A stretch of DNA of 64,000 bases from Fennellomyces sp. T-0311 (taxonomy: Eukaryota > Mucoromycota > Mucoromycetes > Mucorales > Lichtheimiaceae), in the NCBI GenBank assembly GCA_025266875.1, contig JALLLT010000038.1, positions 310,001-374,000 on the forward strand, in the 5' to 3' direction. Positions 33,130-47,365 of this stretch are shown one piece after another. The notes under the pieces were generated by a model, which was not told the origin of the DNA, did not search any database, and saw nothing but the letters and a program-made list of their open reading frames with translations. The translations under genes were made by a program, and so were the position numbers. Numbering within the stretch: the first letter of the stretch is position 1; every line of letters starts with the position of its first letter.

Positions 33130-34904
33130 ATGAAGACCCTCTCCAATCATTTGCTCCTGCTTGTGCAGGTGGCGTTGCTGATGTTCGTTGCTTCAGTCGC
33201 TGGTTGCCGACACACCCAAACCCCCCAACCCATTGAAACTACTACTACCGCTCCTACCACTACTGAACCCGCTCCTGAACCGACTACCACCACAACCACA
33301 ACCACTGATGCTCCGTCGCCCAAGCCCACTTCCGGTGGTTCTGCTGCCTCCGCACATCGCTTGATTGCCTACATTGCTGACTGGGTATGTTGATACGAAT
33401 ATCAGAAGGACACTATGGGCTAATATTTGCATGGTATAGGCCTTGCCAGAAAAAATTGCATGGGAAAAGCTTGACCAAGTCATTTACTCCTTTGGTATTC
33501 CTGACAAAGACGGTAACCTTGGCCAGTTCGACGAAGCCCAACTCAAGTCAAGTGAGTAAATAGATCCCTTGCAGAACAATTACAGAATTAACGCTGTTAC
33601 ACTCCTTTAGTTGTTGAAGAAGGTCATGCGGCTGGCAAGGATGTCAGCTTGAGCATTGGCGGGTAAGTTTTGTCTTTTTCTTTTCTATAATAGTAATCAA
33701 TAGTATCTTATTCATGATTATTGTGCTTCATTAGCTGGACCGGCTCCTTGTACTTCAGCTCATTGGTTAAGACTGACGCGTCTCGCGCCAGCTTCGCAGA
33801 CAACATCAACACTGCTGTTAAGGAATTCGACCTTGATGGTATTAACCTTGATTGGGGTAAGCTTTCGAAACCATATTCCTTATTCTCGGTTATTAATACC
33901 GCTGTTTTAAACAGAATATCCAAACAGCCCCAACGGTGTTGCCTGTAATGAGAAGTATGTCTAAGCCCTTTTTAAAAATAGCTGTTCCCATACTCAAATG
34001 TGCACACGTAATATTAGTGACCCTGAAGACACGGCCAACTACCTCAAGTTTGTCCAGAAGCTTCGTGAAATCCTTCCCGAGGGCACTTTGATCAACGCCG
34101 CTGTCAGCACCCTTCCTTTCAATGATGAGAACCAGACCCCCTCGACCTCCTTGGACCCTGCATGGAAGGATGCTTTAGATGCATTCTACATTATGGTAAC
34201 TGTCAATTGATTACAGCTTCTGTCAACTCCTAAACACGTTATCATTTGTTCCTGCAGGGATATGATGTCAACGGTATTTGGAACGAGGAAGCCGGTCCCA
34301 ACGCCCCCTTATACTATGAGAACCAAGCTGACGGTATCGACACCTCCAGCGCAGACTCTGCCGTCAAGGCATGGACCAATGCCGGAATTCCTGCTGACCA
34401 ATTGGTCTTGGGTGTCCCTTTCTATGGTCGTGTCAGCAAAGCTTTGAAATCTGTCGAGTCTTCCAACGAAGGCTTGTATGTTGAAATCGACCAGACCAAG
34501 CAGATTAAGGGTGATCAATACGATGAAGAGGGAGCCGACCCTTGCCCTAACGCCGTTGCCACTTACTCCGGTATGTATCAGTGGCGCTCCATTGTTGAGG
34601 AAGGCATCCCTCGAAACGCCTCTGGCTGGACAAGCACTTGGGACTCCTACAGCGAGACCCCTTATGCCTACAAGGGTACCAATATCTTGTCATATGACGA
34701 CGCCCACTCGCTCCGCGAAAAGGCCAACTATGCTAAGAAGAATGGTTTGGCTGGTGTGATGCTGTGGTCCCTGGAAATGGTTTGTATTATTTTCTGCTAA
34801 TTGCACCATGTTATGCCGTTATAAACTAATTGTTCTTGTCATACATTTAGGATGACGCCGATCACACCTTGTTGAACGCTTTGCAGGGCATTCGCAAGGA
34901 CTAG
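33130..34904 (+). CDS. Secreted GH18 chitinase
   Basis: Glycoside hydrolase family 18 enzyme hydrolysing chitin, probably for cell-wall remodelling or chitin utilisation. Eight exons: 33130-33384, 33440-33551, 33611-33662, 33735-33856, 33915-33954, 34018-34195, 34258-34779 and 34851-34904, total 444 residues. The N-terminal hydrophobic segment (about residues 1-27) is a signal peptide, followed by a Thr/Pro-rich linker of about 35 residues that is likely O-mannosylated. The catalytic domain has VSLSIGGWTGS and the active-site motif FDLDGINLDWEYP (DxxDxDxE; the final Glu is the acid/base, split across intron 4). There is no chitin-binding module or GPI signal at the C-terminus (ends ALQGIRKD). 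The ATG at 33130 fits both the signal peptide and the TATA box; upstream in-frame codons are not needed. Confidence 0.93.
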
Positions 34905-35183
34905 TTACATATGTCCTTTGTACTTTTACTTAATATAGTGATATAAATGTAAACATTTTTAAAGCTTATAATCTGTTTCTTTTTCGGATTAACAGCAGCA
35001 CACGTCAAAATTGAATCCGTCACATTCATTAGTTAAAACGTAAGACAATGGCATGAGCTTTTAAACGCGTAATTTCCGTATTCCACAAAAAATTCCCATC
35101 TGTCTGGTGATAAGTTAGAGTGGTGTTACAGGCCAATAGATATAAAGATAGCCGCCTGCTATATGATTCCGGCAAACTACTAC

Positions 35184-35375
35184 ATGCCTGGGGTACCGCC
35201 ACTGTATATTATCAGAGTTTGGCCAGCAAAGTACTAAACGGGAATTTTCAGGTTCAGTCTTATTTGGGAAGTATGTACGTATCACAAGAAATTTAACTTT
35301 TCCGTGAATACGTGCGGTCCTCTATATACAGTCATTAAGCAGCAATTGCTCTGTAGCCCAGCACGCTTGTTTTAG
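35184..35375. repeat. Dispersed repeat, copy A
   Basis: Shares with 38573-38745, in the same orientation, blocks such as ACTGTATATT, then TCAG AG(t/c)TTGG CCAGCAAA, then GTATGTAC/GGTACCACAA, and CATTAAGCAG(c/t)AATTG, with indels between them. The two copies lie 3.4 kb apart. On the minus strand the copies include a candidate intron end (ATACAG) and could be pieces of a duplicated, decayed gene. Confidence 0.55.
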
Positions 35376-35529
35376 TCATGTAAGACATTGCGGGGCTGAG
35401 GCTGACCTTTTGATTTATGTGAAACCATATGGTTGGTTCTGCTTTACTCGTACCCGACACTACAGAAATTATGGCAACGAAAATAGAGACTCCAATGGGT
35501 CTGAAGGCTTGAATCGCACTGTAATACAT
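35335..35529 (-). other. Unrecognised ORF overlapping dispersed repeat A
   Basis: A 64-codon frame (MYYSAIQAFRPIGVSIFVAI onward). A TATTACAG acceptor-like site directly before TGCGATTCAAGCC suggests it may be an exon of an unrecognised gene or pseudogene. No family assignment. Confidence 0.2.
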
Positions 35530-37485
35530 ATATTACCAATATACTCATGTAATTAAATATTTGCTACAGCAAGAACATACATTTCATAGTAATCAAGATA
35601 AGCAACTGATCCAAAAACTGAATTCTCGAGATATCGCCTAATAGCATAGAAATTATCTTTACTTCTGCAAGGGTATGCTCTAGATTTCTAGATAAAGGAG
35701 CTTATAATTCGGAAACCTACACCAGTATATCCATTTGTTGCAACATCAAACAATTTAGTACAACAGAAACTTCATCTTCTGTTATCCCCACTGTATCTAG
35801 CACAACAGCAACACTATTAATAGCAACCACTTTTGTGCATTTTCAAAATTTATACCATCTGCTTAGGAATCAGTTTTATGTGCTTAAAGCCTACCAATGC
35901 TCATATATCATTCCTGCAGCAGCTCTACAACTGATAGGTAAATGCGCTAGTATTCATCATTTGCGTATGCAGATGCATTTATAATTGCAACCAATAAGTC
36001 GCACCTTATAGGAAACATTCTACTTTTCCGAAGTGTAGCACTTTTCCGTATCATTTCAACGCTTACACGACGTGGACAAAGGTCCCAATGGAGCTCACAG
36101 ACTATTTATTAGATCCACGTTACGTACACAACGGCTCGTCAACAGTGTGATTCCACCCCCTCTTGCAGTGCAGTAAATACTTTCAAACCATTATTAACGG
36201 CTTTTGTTCTTTGTTTTTTTTTTAAAAAAAAAAACCTTGGTTGAAAGCCTTTTTTGCGAATACGTATCTGCGTAATGACTAATTTTACTCGGGAGCTACA
36301 TGAACTTGAAAAATGTGCGCTGAGGTGGCTGAGGCTCGGGCAATTTGGATCAGTGAATGTGTGGATGTAACACAAGAGGCGCAAGATGCTCTAGGTCCAG
36401 AAACAAACCCTTTGATGAAACTGTCCACTGGTGATTGAATCGAAGTGAATCAAATATTTTTCGCTTGCTATAAAGTGAGACAACCGCCTTTGATTACTTA
36501 TAATGATATCCTACATAGCCCAATTGTCATGGAATTTACTTCCTGGAAGTGTACTGATCGTACGTGCACTACATGCGATAACGATGCGGTCCCAGTATAC
36601 ACTCCGCAATATGGTGCTGTGACCTATGTAATTTGCTCCTTCGAACTTCTCCGTCTCTTTACGATTGTAAAGACGTCTGTTTATATAATAATATTACTAT
36701 CTTTCCTTTCATCTATAGTTCAAACGTTATAATTTATTGCTGGGAAGTATTGGGCCTGCTCCTATAGGTATTAGTTCGCTCCCTTGTGGTACTTATGTTT
36801 ATTTGAGTATTGCAAAGAGAGTAGGATTCCATGCTTGAAAAAACCATAAAGGTGAAAAAAAAGTAGGTCGCTGTAGAGGAAGATGACTTTCGGGAACCAC
36901 ATATATCATGTGACTTCCGTATGGCAGTTCGACCAGATCTTGGGTCCTGTCATCTATAAGTCCACGCTGTTTGTAAGGCTATACACCCTCCGATAGCAGC
37001 ACTATACTACATTGTTGTGAGTTGAAATAAAAGTTAATCATATGTATAATTCACTTATTGTGCGTCAAGAATAAAGATGAATTTTTCTAATGTACTCTGT
37101 ACAGCCTGGTACACCAGCAGCCATTTCTCATGATAAGTCAAAAATTAATCGGATGAAAAAGATACGTATTATCAAAGTAGCATATTATTCCAGTATCCCC
37201 ACTCACTTGTTTCATTTTTATGAATGGAAGCTGGTGTGATATTTCATGAAGAATATTGCTTTCGCGGACTATGAGATTCCTTTATTCACGCATTGGAATT
37301 ATTATATAGTTGGACATAGCAATTCTCACCATTGTTAAAGGATGCTATAGCCTGCCTGTCACTTTAATTTATACCCGGAGATATGTATCCTCGGGTTTGG
37401 TACCTCATGAGCTTTAATATGTGTATTTCACGCTAATGTTGCACTGCAAATAATTTTTGGTGCATTTTGGTGAATGATTTTTTGA

Positions 37486-37567
37486 AGTGGTTAAACATAA
37501 GCTTTTTAACCGCTTGAGTTGCTAAAAATGGTAATACAAGTGGTTAAAAAGCTTATGTTTAACCACT
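37486..37567. repeat. 26-bp perfect inverted repeat (hairpin)
   Basis: Arm 37486-37511 (AGTGGTTAAACATAAGCTTT then TTAACC) is the exact reverse complement of 37542-37567; with one mismatch the arms extend to about 31 bp around a 20-nt loop. Partial copies of the arm end (AACCACTT, TTAACCAT) follow at 37568-37585. No target-site duplication was evident. Confidence 0.8.
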
Positions 37568-38416
37568 GTAACCACTTTTAACCATCGAAATTTTTTGCGG
37601 TGTTGTTAAAGCTAAAAAGTGTATTGCTTTGGATTCTTTAAATGAGAATAATATTCTGAAGTGTGGTGATCAATTTTTGAGACTGCAAAGAACGATAAAG
37701 GAGTAGCCGTGCATTGTGCGTAATACGAACGTTTAAAGATATTTTTAGTATAACTGAATAGGCAGAAGCTCCCCACCCAGTAAGATGCGGAGTACATACT
37801 GAGCTTTTAAGATAAGCTATCAGAATATGCAACAGCTTTCAGCTGCTCATATGTAGAAGGATTCACTTCTAGTCCTTGTGATTTATAGCCGATTCAAACG
37901 AAGTATATATCCGTAGCTAATGAATGAAGACAGCTAGGGTCTTACATTAAGTCCATGCAAGTGGTATGTACCTCAAGCATCAAACCGGTCATCAAATTCT
38001 TAAAAAGATATCTAACAATTAGAGACTTCCACGCCCTAGTTGAAGTGTCTGCACATGCCGAAGGACTATCAAAGGAAATAAAAAAAATCTACGCTGATCG
38101 GTCTCTTGGGAAACCTTACTGTAATAATTGTTTGCAAGTGTAGAGGTGCGAACGCAATACAGCAGATCAGTACCACTTGTCAAGTATACAGAATTACGCA
38201 GATGAAGTACAAAAGTCATATAGAGAGAAGCGTGGATGCCGAGAAAGAAAGACGCTTTACCATACGGCAAGTTAGTTGTGCCTCCGGGATCAATATATAT
38301 GCTGCTGACACTATACCTGCTTGTGAACACATTCCGTCTGTTGCATGGTGACGATATCTTGTGTAGAAAAGGATTAGAGCATAGGTATTCAGGTCGACAA
38401 AGTAGGTGAAAATGGG

Positions 38417-38583
38417 CTATTTGAAAAGTGGGACTTCAAAACACGTTGCTGGATCAACATTTTGCATAGCTTTCACTTTGCACGCCCGACTATAGCCCAC
38501 AGGGATTGAGTTGGCGAATGGGAACAATAACTCGCTTCATACTTATAATCACCAAGCAGCTTAGTGCGTACAGCGAGTCCTAC
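38417..38583 (-). pseudogene. Frameshifted C-terminal coding remnant, family unknown
   Basis: Reading leftward from 38583: VGLAVRTKLLGDYKYEAS, then after a one-base frame change at about 38531, LLFPFANSIPVGYSRACKVK followed by AMQNVDPATCFEVPLFK and a TAG stop at 38417. The composition is strongly protein-like across the frame change. A candidate upstream intron lies in the dispersed repeat at 38573-38745. I do not recognise the family. It could be a real terminal exon if the frame change is a sequencing error. Confidence 0.35.
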
Positions 38584-38745
38584 CTACTACGTACCCGTAC
38601 TGTATATTTATGTGTCAGAGCTTGGGCCAGCAAACCTGCTTAACATGATGTACATTTTTGGAAGGTAGGTACCACAAAGTGAATTAGCCCTTAACTGCCA
38701 TTAAGCAGTAATTGACTTGGTGATCTAAGCGCGTGCATTTGAATC
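38573..38745. repeat. Dispersed repeat, copy B
   Basis: Diverged relative of 35184-35375 (see copy A), overlapping the start of the coding remnant at 38417-38583. Confidence 0.55.
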
Positions 38746-38985
38746 AGACTACGAATATTTAACAAACAGCTCATCAGATTTAAAAAGGAAAAGAAATCAA
38801 TTTTATATTCACAAAAAAAAGGAAAAGTATGCGGTATTGCTTGTCCCTGAATGATATAGAATCGGGTCAACGAAAAACTAGAAACTAAATCGCGAGAACC
38901 GTCGTGGATTCAGGGGGGCAAGGATCTGTGGGAATTGTTTGAGAACCAATGCTTGAGTTAGGAATTTGACAGAAATAAAAGATAA

Positions 38986-40514
<1,529 letters not shown>

Positions 40515-43500
40515 TGTTATTGATGAGTTGGAGAGTAATAAGTGTGTGTGTGTGTTAACTACGTAAAAAAAAGCTGTTCTGCGGACACAAGTTACACCTT
40601 TTAAAGGATTTGACTGTTTCAATTCAAGTGCCACAACACTAACGTATTTGGAACTTTCGCGCTGAGTGGTGGGGTTTGTTGCCCCAATAGGCAATGGACT
40701 CATCCCCCCCCCCCAGATTTCTGTCTGTTCATCATTGACGACATCATTCAGGTACAGTTGCTATGAAAGTGGTTCGTATCGATAGCAACACATCGAACTG
40801 ATACCATGGGTACAGATTGTAGCCATATGCACGCTATCACTGATGCTGTTGGAATGTACCTGCAATAGATGTAAGCAACAACCCCAGCGTATAGCCAGAG
40901 GATCGACAGAAAATAATTGATGGAAACTATATTCCGCAGTGTGAGAATCTCACAAGACTGTACTGGTGACAGCGTATAAGGGATCACTCCTGCCGTGGAA
41001 ATAATATGGTATAAAGCCTTACACAATCATTTTCATGTATCATTGCACCAATAGGCTTATCATACAGTATATGCATAGCGTCGATGATTCTTTCTTCTTT
41101 GCATAGCTATGATTTACATGATATATGCTTTTTACTATACTACCAGTTTGAGTTGTGTGGGAACAATGACTTCTAATTGAGTCTACTTCCCGTCTTTGGC
41201 GTTTATCGTATCGGTCACCACTTCCACATCTAAAATGGTTTGAAACCTTCAAAAAATAGAAACACACACAGCACATCAGCCTTTGCTATGGTTGACATAC
41301 TATACAAGCTCCTACGCTTTCCTAATCGGAAAATATTAACCTCTCGCTATCAGTAATTTTCATTTAACGTACCAAAGATACTTATTAATTTTACGTGAGG
41401 ACTTTTTGGCCATAAAATGTACACTGGCAGTATTAAGCAAAGTAATTTGCTCTGCAGGAATTGGTTTCCAGAAGCACGTGCTGAACTTTGTTTTACTCTA
41501 GCTTTTGTTGGGCAACTTTGGACGACCTTAGATACAACAGTTGAAAGGCTATATCACGTTCTTTTTGTTTGTCCCATTTTCGGTCACTCTTACAAGCATC
41601 AATTTTTAGATACGAACACCGTGGTTGCGCACAATCCACCTAGCTGTACTCGCAAAAGAAAACGAGCTATGCGTAACTTGTGCTACGTAATTGACAAACC
41701 CCGCGCTGTATGACATTAAAACGGGGTCAATTATAATAATGCTGGATCAAAAAACCCTTCACTACCGGACTTGGTCAAAAAGCCGATGAAGAGCTATCCG
41801 GACGAGCATTTCTGTTAACTGCGCCCAACTTCCTTCTCGGATTCTTCGGCAAATCTTGCATATAACTCGGTAATCTTATTTTTTAATCGAGTAATTGCTC
41901 CGCTTAGTTTTTTTTCGTATCTTAAATTTTTACAGTGTAGTATAAGGAAAACATGTGAAGCCTTAAGCAAAACCCCAACGACAACAAAAAAAAGCACTCG
42001 TCATAAAGAGTGCGGTGATATTCGTAACTCCAACCCCAAAGCAAATCTATGAAAAACAATTTACTTCGCTTTGCATAAGGCTACGTCCTTATAAGCGTAA
42101 CGATGGTAAGCCTACAACATGTCTTCTACGGTTGGATACTTCAAGGTGCATGACCTTGCATAAAAAAAGTGAACAAAACTAGGGCTTATGTATTCACATG
42201 CCACTTTGAACACATGTATGTGCACTGACCTTAAATGTTTTCCTGTCTATCAATTCCTTTTCATCTATGTCGTACGATGCGTCACCCATATTTGAGGAAG
42301 ACGCATCCATAGACCATCCATTTATTTTTACGCATATAGTCTATGATGCTAAGACGGGTTTATTTTCAGGTGATAAAATTTGAAAGCATGGCTCTGTACT
42401 CATGTCAATATCTTGGCTCTGAACCGAAATTGGGACCCGGGTAAAAGTATTCAACATTACAGTCAGGGTCCACCCCAATGTTGATGTTGCCTGCTGTTGT
42501 CAACTGTGGGGTAAAGCTGACTCCATGCCTGCAATAGCTCTAATGCAACATGTACTTAGCCGAGACCCCTGATACATGGGCCTGTGTTTGTTACCGCTAT
42601 GTGATCAAACCATTAGATAATAACTATCGATAGCGTATCACTTTTGACAGCGTTTCATGCGACTTGTACATATGTACACAATATAGATACCTATTTTGGT
42701 TACCTTACTGGCACGACGGAACTCACATGCTAATGCGAAACAAAAAGCATGTTGGTATAGTACTGATCTTCATATGATTTTGCCTCCAAGGAAATGGAAC
42801 AACTGCTATTTTTGACTTCTTTCTCCGTATACGTAGAGAACTTAGCAGTATTAGCGTATATAAATACCTGTGAATGTCACGTAAATGCTATACGTAAGTG
42901 CTACACGCATAGGTAGCGTTTTGAGTTGCTCTAAAACGAAGGACATACACACGTACTGAGATGAACCCTTGGTTTGAAAGTTAAATCAATATCGAGTTGT
43001 TCTCAAGTAATATTATATGCACATGACTATAGACAATGTAGAGGTGGGGTCACCTATAGCCACGAGTAGCATGATAAAATAAGTCATTATCCGATCGCTA
43101 CAGTGGCGCTACACCACTTGTCTTTTCGGCTTTCAAACTCAGTCATATGAAAAGCTCATCAATATGGATCAATGTGAAAATACTTTTGACTCCAATAATC
43201 CATTTTTATATATTCCTTATCACCTCTTATACTAAAAGGGGATCAACCGCCAGAGATATGATAGTGCGCGGTTGTTGCAAAGGGATTGCCATAGATGCCA
43301 ATGTGAGTATTAGTGGTACTTCCAGTATAGCGAGCCTCTTAAAGAAAGGCGATAGCTGACAAGTGAGTCATCGTTTGTTTCATTAGTAGAAAGTCCAGCT
43401 ACCTATGCTTGCTGCACTGCTTTTCAGTAGCTCAATATAAATGCGTGTCAGACCTTCACTTCAGGACTTCCATGCGGTACGATATAAATAGTAGTCTCGT

Positions 43501-45642
43501 TACTACACGTACCAGCAGATGTTAATTATTCCTCTAACGTAGGAGATAATAGAAGCAAAGTATCTACCACAGAAATTACAACATCTTGCGTGCATTACGA
43601 AAAAACATAACGTTCAATGAAGTATGCCTCTGTATCAAAATAATTACTTGGAACGCCTCTTCCGCGGTTAAGAATGGTGAATAATGCCTACGTATGTTCA
43701 TTCGTCATTCTGCTTTATACGAATTTTGCATATAAGCCAATTTCGTTCTTATATATATATATAGTTTGCAAAAGGCATGATATAAAAATCACGATGATGG
43801 CGGCCGTGGAGGAAGAAATTGAGAGCAGTGCACATCCAGACCACGCTACTGCTTTTTGTACACATCAGCTTAAATGCTAACCTATCCCAATACGTACCGG
43901 ATATATCAATAACGAAATATTCTTACCAAACTACCTATTGCGCTGAGTGCCTTTCTATTTAAATAGGTGTGTAGAAACGACAGAAAGTACTTTATGCTTA
44001 GCAGGAATATCCTATCTAGGGTATGTAACAGAAGAATCTTAGCACCAGCACAATTCGAATATCGGAAGGCTGTGTCACCTTGCCATCATTCCATTTTCCC
44101 GAGTTGGATACCTTGACTTAAAGGTTACAGCACTACGTATATGCCATCTGCAGGTATACTTTTCTGCGTTAACGTTAATAATTATACATACAGCCCTTCG
44201 TCTCACTGCGGAAAACATATGAGTTTAGTAGTGCGAATGTATATATTTACCCTAGTAGTTCAACTGCAGTGATTAGACAGTTATTTCAAGTCTTTCATCA
44301 TGGACAGATACATAGATAAAGCCCATGATCGTCCAGATTTAGGTTCTTTTTAAGGATACTCTATTTTTATCTTACTGAGAACTAATAGAAGAAATTTTGA
44401 GACGTTACCTGCTCTATATAGAACAACTGCCAAGATTCAGTCCTCCCCCTCTATCAGAAGATTTCCATGAATATATCGCAGAAAAATGTGCCATATTGTG
44501 CATGACAAGTGCTGCGCATGGTACGGTTTCTATCCTTGGCAGCCTGAACTTCTCCAGATCTAGACATGTCATGCTAATGAGTAAGCTTTGGTATTCAACA
44601 TTTGGGGTCACCTCCTGATACGTAAAATTCTCAAGCAAAGCTCACTTACATGGAACAAACAAATCGAGGATCTTACTGGCTAAAGTTGGATCAGATGAGT
44701 CCGCAGCATAAATTGGACTATCTAAGCACGATGATGTCAGGGAATTCGATATTTTATTGCCAAGCACAATAGGCTGAGTCTTGTTTAGCAATCGATAAGT
44801 ACGTACATATGACTATCGAGAAGCAATAGAAATGTGGGTGGTACCCAGGTTTGATCGTCAGCCACCTCATAATTTATTTCTTCTGCTTCATACGATTAGG
44901 GTACGTACTGTGATTTTTAAATAAGAAGCTTACTATTATATCTGGATTCCATATACCAGGTAGCTACGAATGCATCCTAAATAAATTTTTGCACTACTGT
45001 GTGGAGGTCATTTGCACGTCATCATTAATTTATGCAACACAGTCATACGCCACCCCACTTTGTATTCCCTCACTAGGGTTTGGTTTCTCAATTCCAATTT
45101 AAGAAATGCACGGGAAATATCTCTTCAGCCACAGTACGTTCCTATGAACAGTGATGGGATAGGGCAGCTTGGCATTGAAGTATATTTTTAGAGAGTAAAG
45201 CATCAGAAGATAGACTTGCTGTGTGCTTACGTACGTAGGTCGTGATTTGGGTTAAACCGGGTTACATAAAAGCGAATACTGCTTGCGAATTAGCCCATCT
45301 AAGTTAAGAATACAGATGACATCTAATGGAGTCAAATCGGAAGGCATTTCAAAAGCAATGGATAATATCTTAATTGTATAACACATTCGACTTGATCCAG
45401 ACTATGCATTGACAAATTCACATATGCAATACATAATATAAGCTATTCGCTAAACCATCGACTAAAAATGATTACTACTATAGCATATCATTGATACACT
45501 TAGTACCACGAGCTATATCACTACACAATTTCCAGGGTGTCTGGATACCGGCGTCGCTCAGCATCAATTGTAGAGTCCAGTGCCATAAATAATTGAAAGA
45601 AGACGAATGCAAGTAAATATAATATGACTTATATTGGATAAG
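40515..45642. other. 5.1-kb intergenic region, no gene seen
   Basis: Contains a GT dinucleotide tract and a TTTAAAAG TATA-like site near 40540-40610, which may serve the Sec14-like gene. ORFs at 41417-41713, 43147-43359, 43674-43880 and 44397-44618 show no recognised domain. No tRNA or rRNA signature was seen. Confidence 0.45.
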
Positions 45643-47078
45643 TTAAAGCTTAGCCTTCAACTGAACTGCGCCGTTGAGTAACTCCAAGACCTTAACAGCT
45701 GAACCCCAGCATGATTGATAGCCTAGACAAATGAGTCAGCGGATTCTCGATACAAGTTTAAATTTTGGTTACCGTGAGCACCGTGGCCATAATTATGAAC
45801 AATTGTTAACTTCTTGTTAGTCCGGCGTGCATCTATTAAGTGTCCGGTAAGAAAACTATACCATTGTAAAGTCATTTGCTTCGTACCTCGAATTTCCTTT
45901 TCCACTCGGACACTGTCCTTACGCCCAGGTCGGAAGCCCACATTCTCAGCCACAATGTTGAATGAATCTGGGCCTTTGCCATGTGTCAGTTCAGGATTCA
46001 ATGCATAGACACGTTTTAAGATGTCGCGTGTGATTTCCGAGTCGGCTACAGTACTCTTGTTGACGTAGTCCAGGGTACCTCCACAGATTACATTGCCATC
46101 GGGGCGGGGAATAATGTAGGTATATACGTCCGGACCTATCATATGTTAGGTTTCATAATAGGTAGCCAAGAATATCTTACCTTCGCGGTACATTTGGGTC
46201 TTGACATGCGGGGCATGAACCAATACGGTCTGTCCACGAATAGCATTTACCGTCTTGTCTTGTACGTCAGTCAAGTACTGAGATCCCAAACCAGTACAGT
46301 TGACCACGATATCAGCGCCGTACTTTTCTGCAACTTGATCCAAACTTTCGAAAGTGCCTCGTTCTAGCGGTACGCCAAGCTTTTTAACATTAGCTACTAG
46401 CCAGTCCAAATATTTCGGAGCGCTCATGGTAACTAAAATAAATCCCGAAGCGTTCCGAGTCAAAAATAATGTGGGGGTGATCTACGAAAAAAAAAATAAC
46501 TCACAAGACAAGAACTTGTAGCCAAATTTAACACCCTTGGGAAGCTGGTCTTTAGGAATAGGAGTAGTCTATAAGAAAGAAACCGGTGAGTGATACATTT
46601 TCGTTGGCCCAATGGGCGATAAACGAACATTTAGATAGAGTTTTTGGGCCCATGCTTCAGCAGCCGCATCATCTACTTCGCTGTAGTGAACGCCTGGGCA
46701 GTACATGACACCTGCTTCGGGCACATGATCGACCTCTCGGTTAAATTCCTTGAATGAAATAAGGTCGATGTCTATGGTGAAAGAGAGTTAGCAACGCGTG
46801 CAAAAAGCAATAATGTCGGGAACCTCACCCTGAAGAAGCTTGTTCTCAAACGCAAAGCTAACAATAGACGCACCAGCCCATGGCGAGGTGAATTCATGTG
46901 TCAATTTGTCACCAGGGTGATGTCTGCCAACGATGGTGACATCGTTGAAGCCATTTTTGCGCAACACAATAGCAGTTGTCAAACCAATCACGCCAGCACC
47001 TAATCGATGGCGAAATGGTGAATGATTTAATACGTCTGATTTTAGGTTTTGTTTACCTAGAATAACAACTTTGGGCAT
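45643..47078 (-). CDS. D-amino-acid oxidase, peroxisomal
   Basis: FAD enzyme that oxidatively deaminates D-amino acids to keto acids, ammonia and hydrogen peroxide. Seven exons: 47078-47057, 46999-46829, 46771-46629, 46568-46505, 46432-46181, 46135-45773 and 45722-45643, total 364 residues. The N-terminal dinucleotide-binding motif VVILGAGVIGLTTAIVL spans intron 1. DAO-family blocks follow: TSPWAGA, MSAPKYLDWL, VVNCTGLGSQYL, YIIPRPDGNVICGGT, NVGFRPGRKDSVRVE and HNYGHGAHGYQSCWGSA (split by intron 6). The protein ends in AKL, a variant of the SKL peroxisomal targeting signal, fitting a peroxide-producing enzyme. Intron 4 must use the distal acceptor (TTTTAG at 46433-46434); using the nearer one breaks the frame. 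Confidence 0.93.
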
Positions 47079-47365
47079 CTGGAACAAAGAATTTGAAAAA
47101 CGAAAAAAGATGTGTATCAAAAACAAGTTGCCTTGCTTGGTAAATGCCCCCCCACGTTTCGCTCCGATTAAAAAATTGATTCCGATGAATGAGATTAGGT
47201 TCAGTTGAATCTGCTTTTAATGACTGTAAAATGGCGTGACAAGTACTAATGCTTATTTACTTCTATTTACGGGTATACATATGTATAACGGAAGTTATGT
47301 TCCCGGTAAAAAAATGGGTGACGAAAATATACAGATGAAAAGTGGTTGGTAATACAAAGGTTCCA

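Larger units (their letters stand above)
34905..38985. other. 4-kb gene-poor, repeat-containing region
   Basis: No intact gene was recognised. It holds a pair of diverged dispersed repeats (35184-35375 and 38573-38745), a T10A11 palindrome near 36214-36234, a perfect inverted repeat at 37486-37567 and a frameshifted coding remnant at 38417-38583. Short ORFs at 36445-36732, 37955-38143 and 38106-38351 have no recognised motif. Confidence 0.5.

Noticed and set aside
41417..41713. 98-codon ORF with a segment VERLYHVLFVCPIFGH resembling the zinc-binding tail of non-LTR retrotransposon RTs
   Set aside because: The cysteine/histidine spacing is incomplete and no reverse transcriptase motifs lie upstream; too weak to call.
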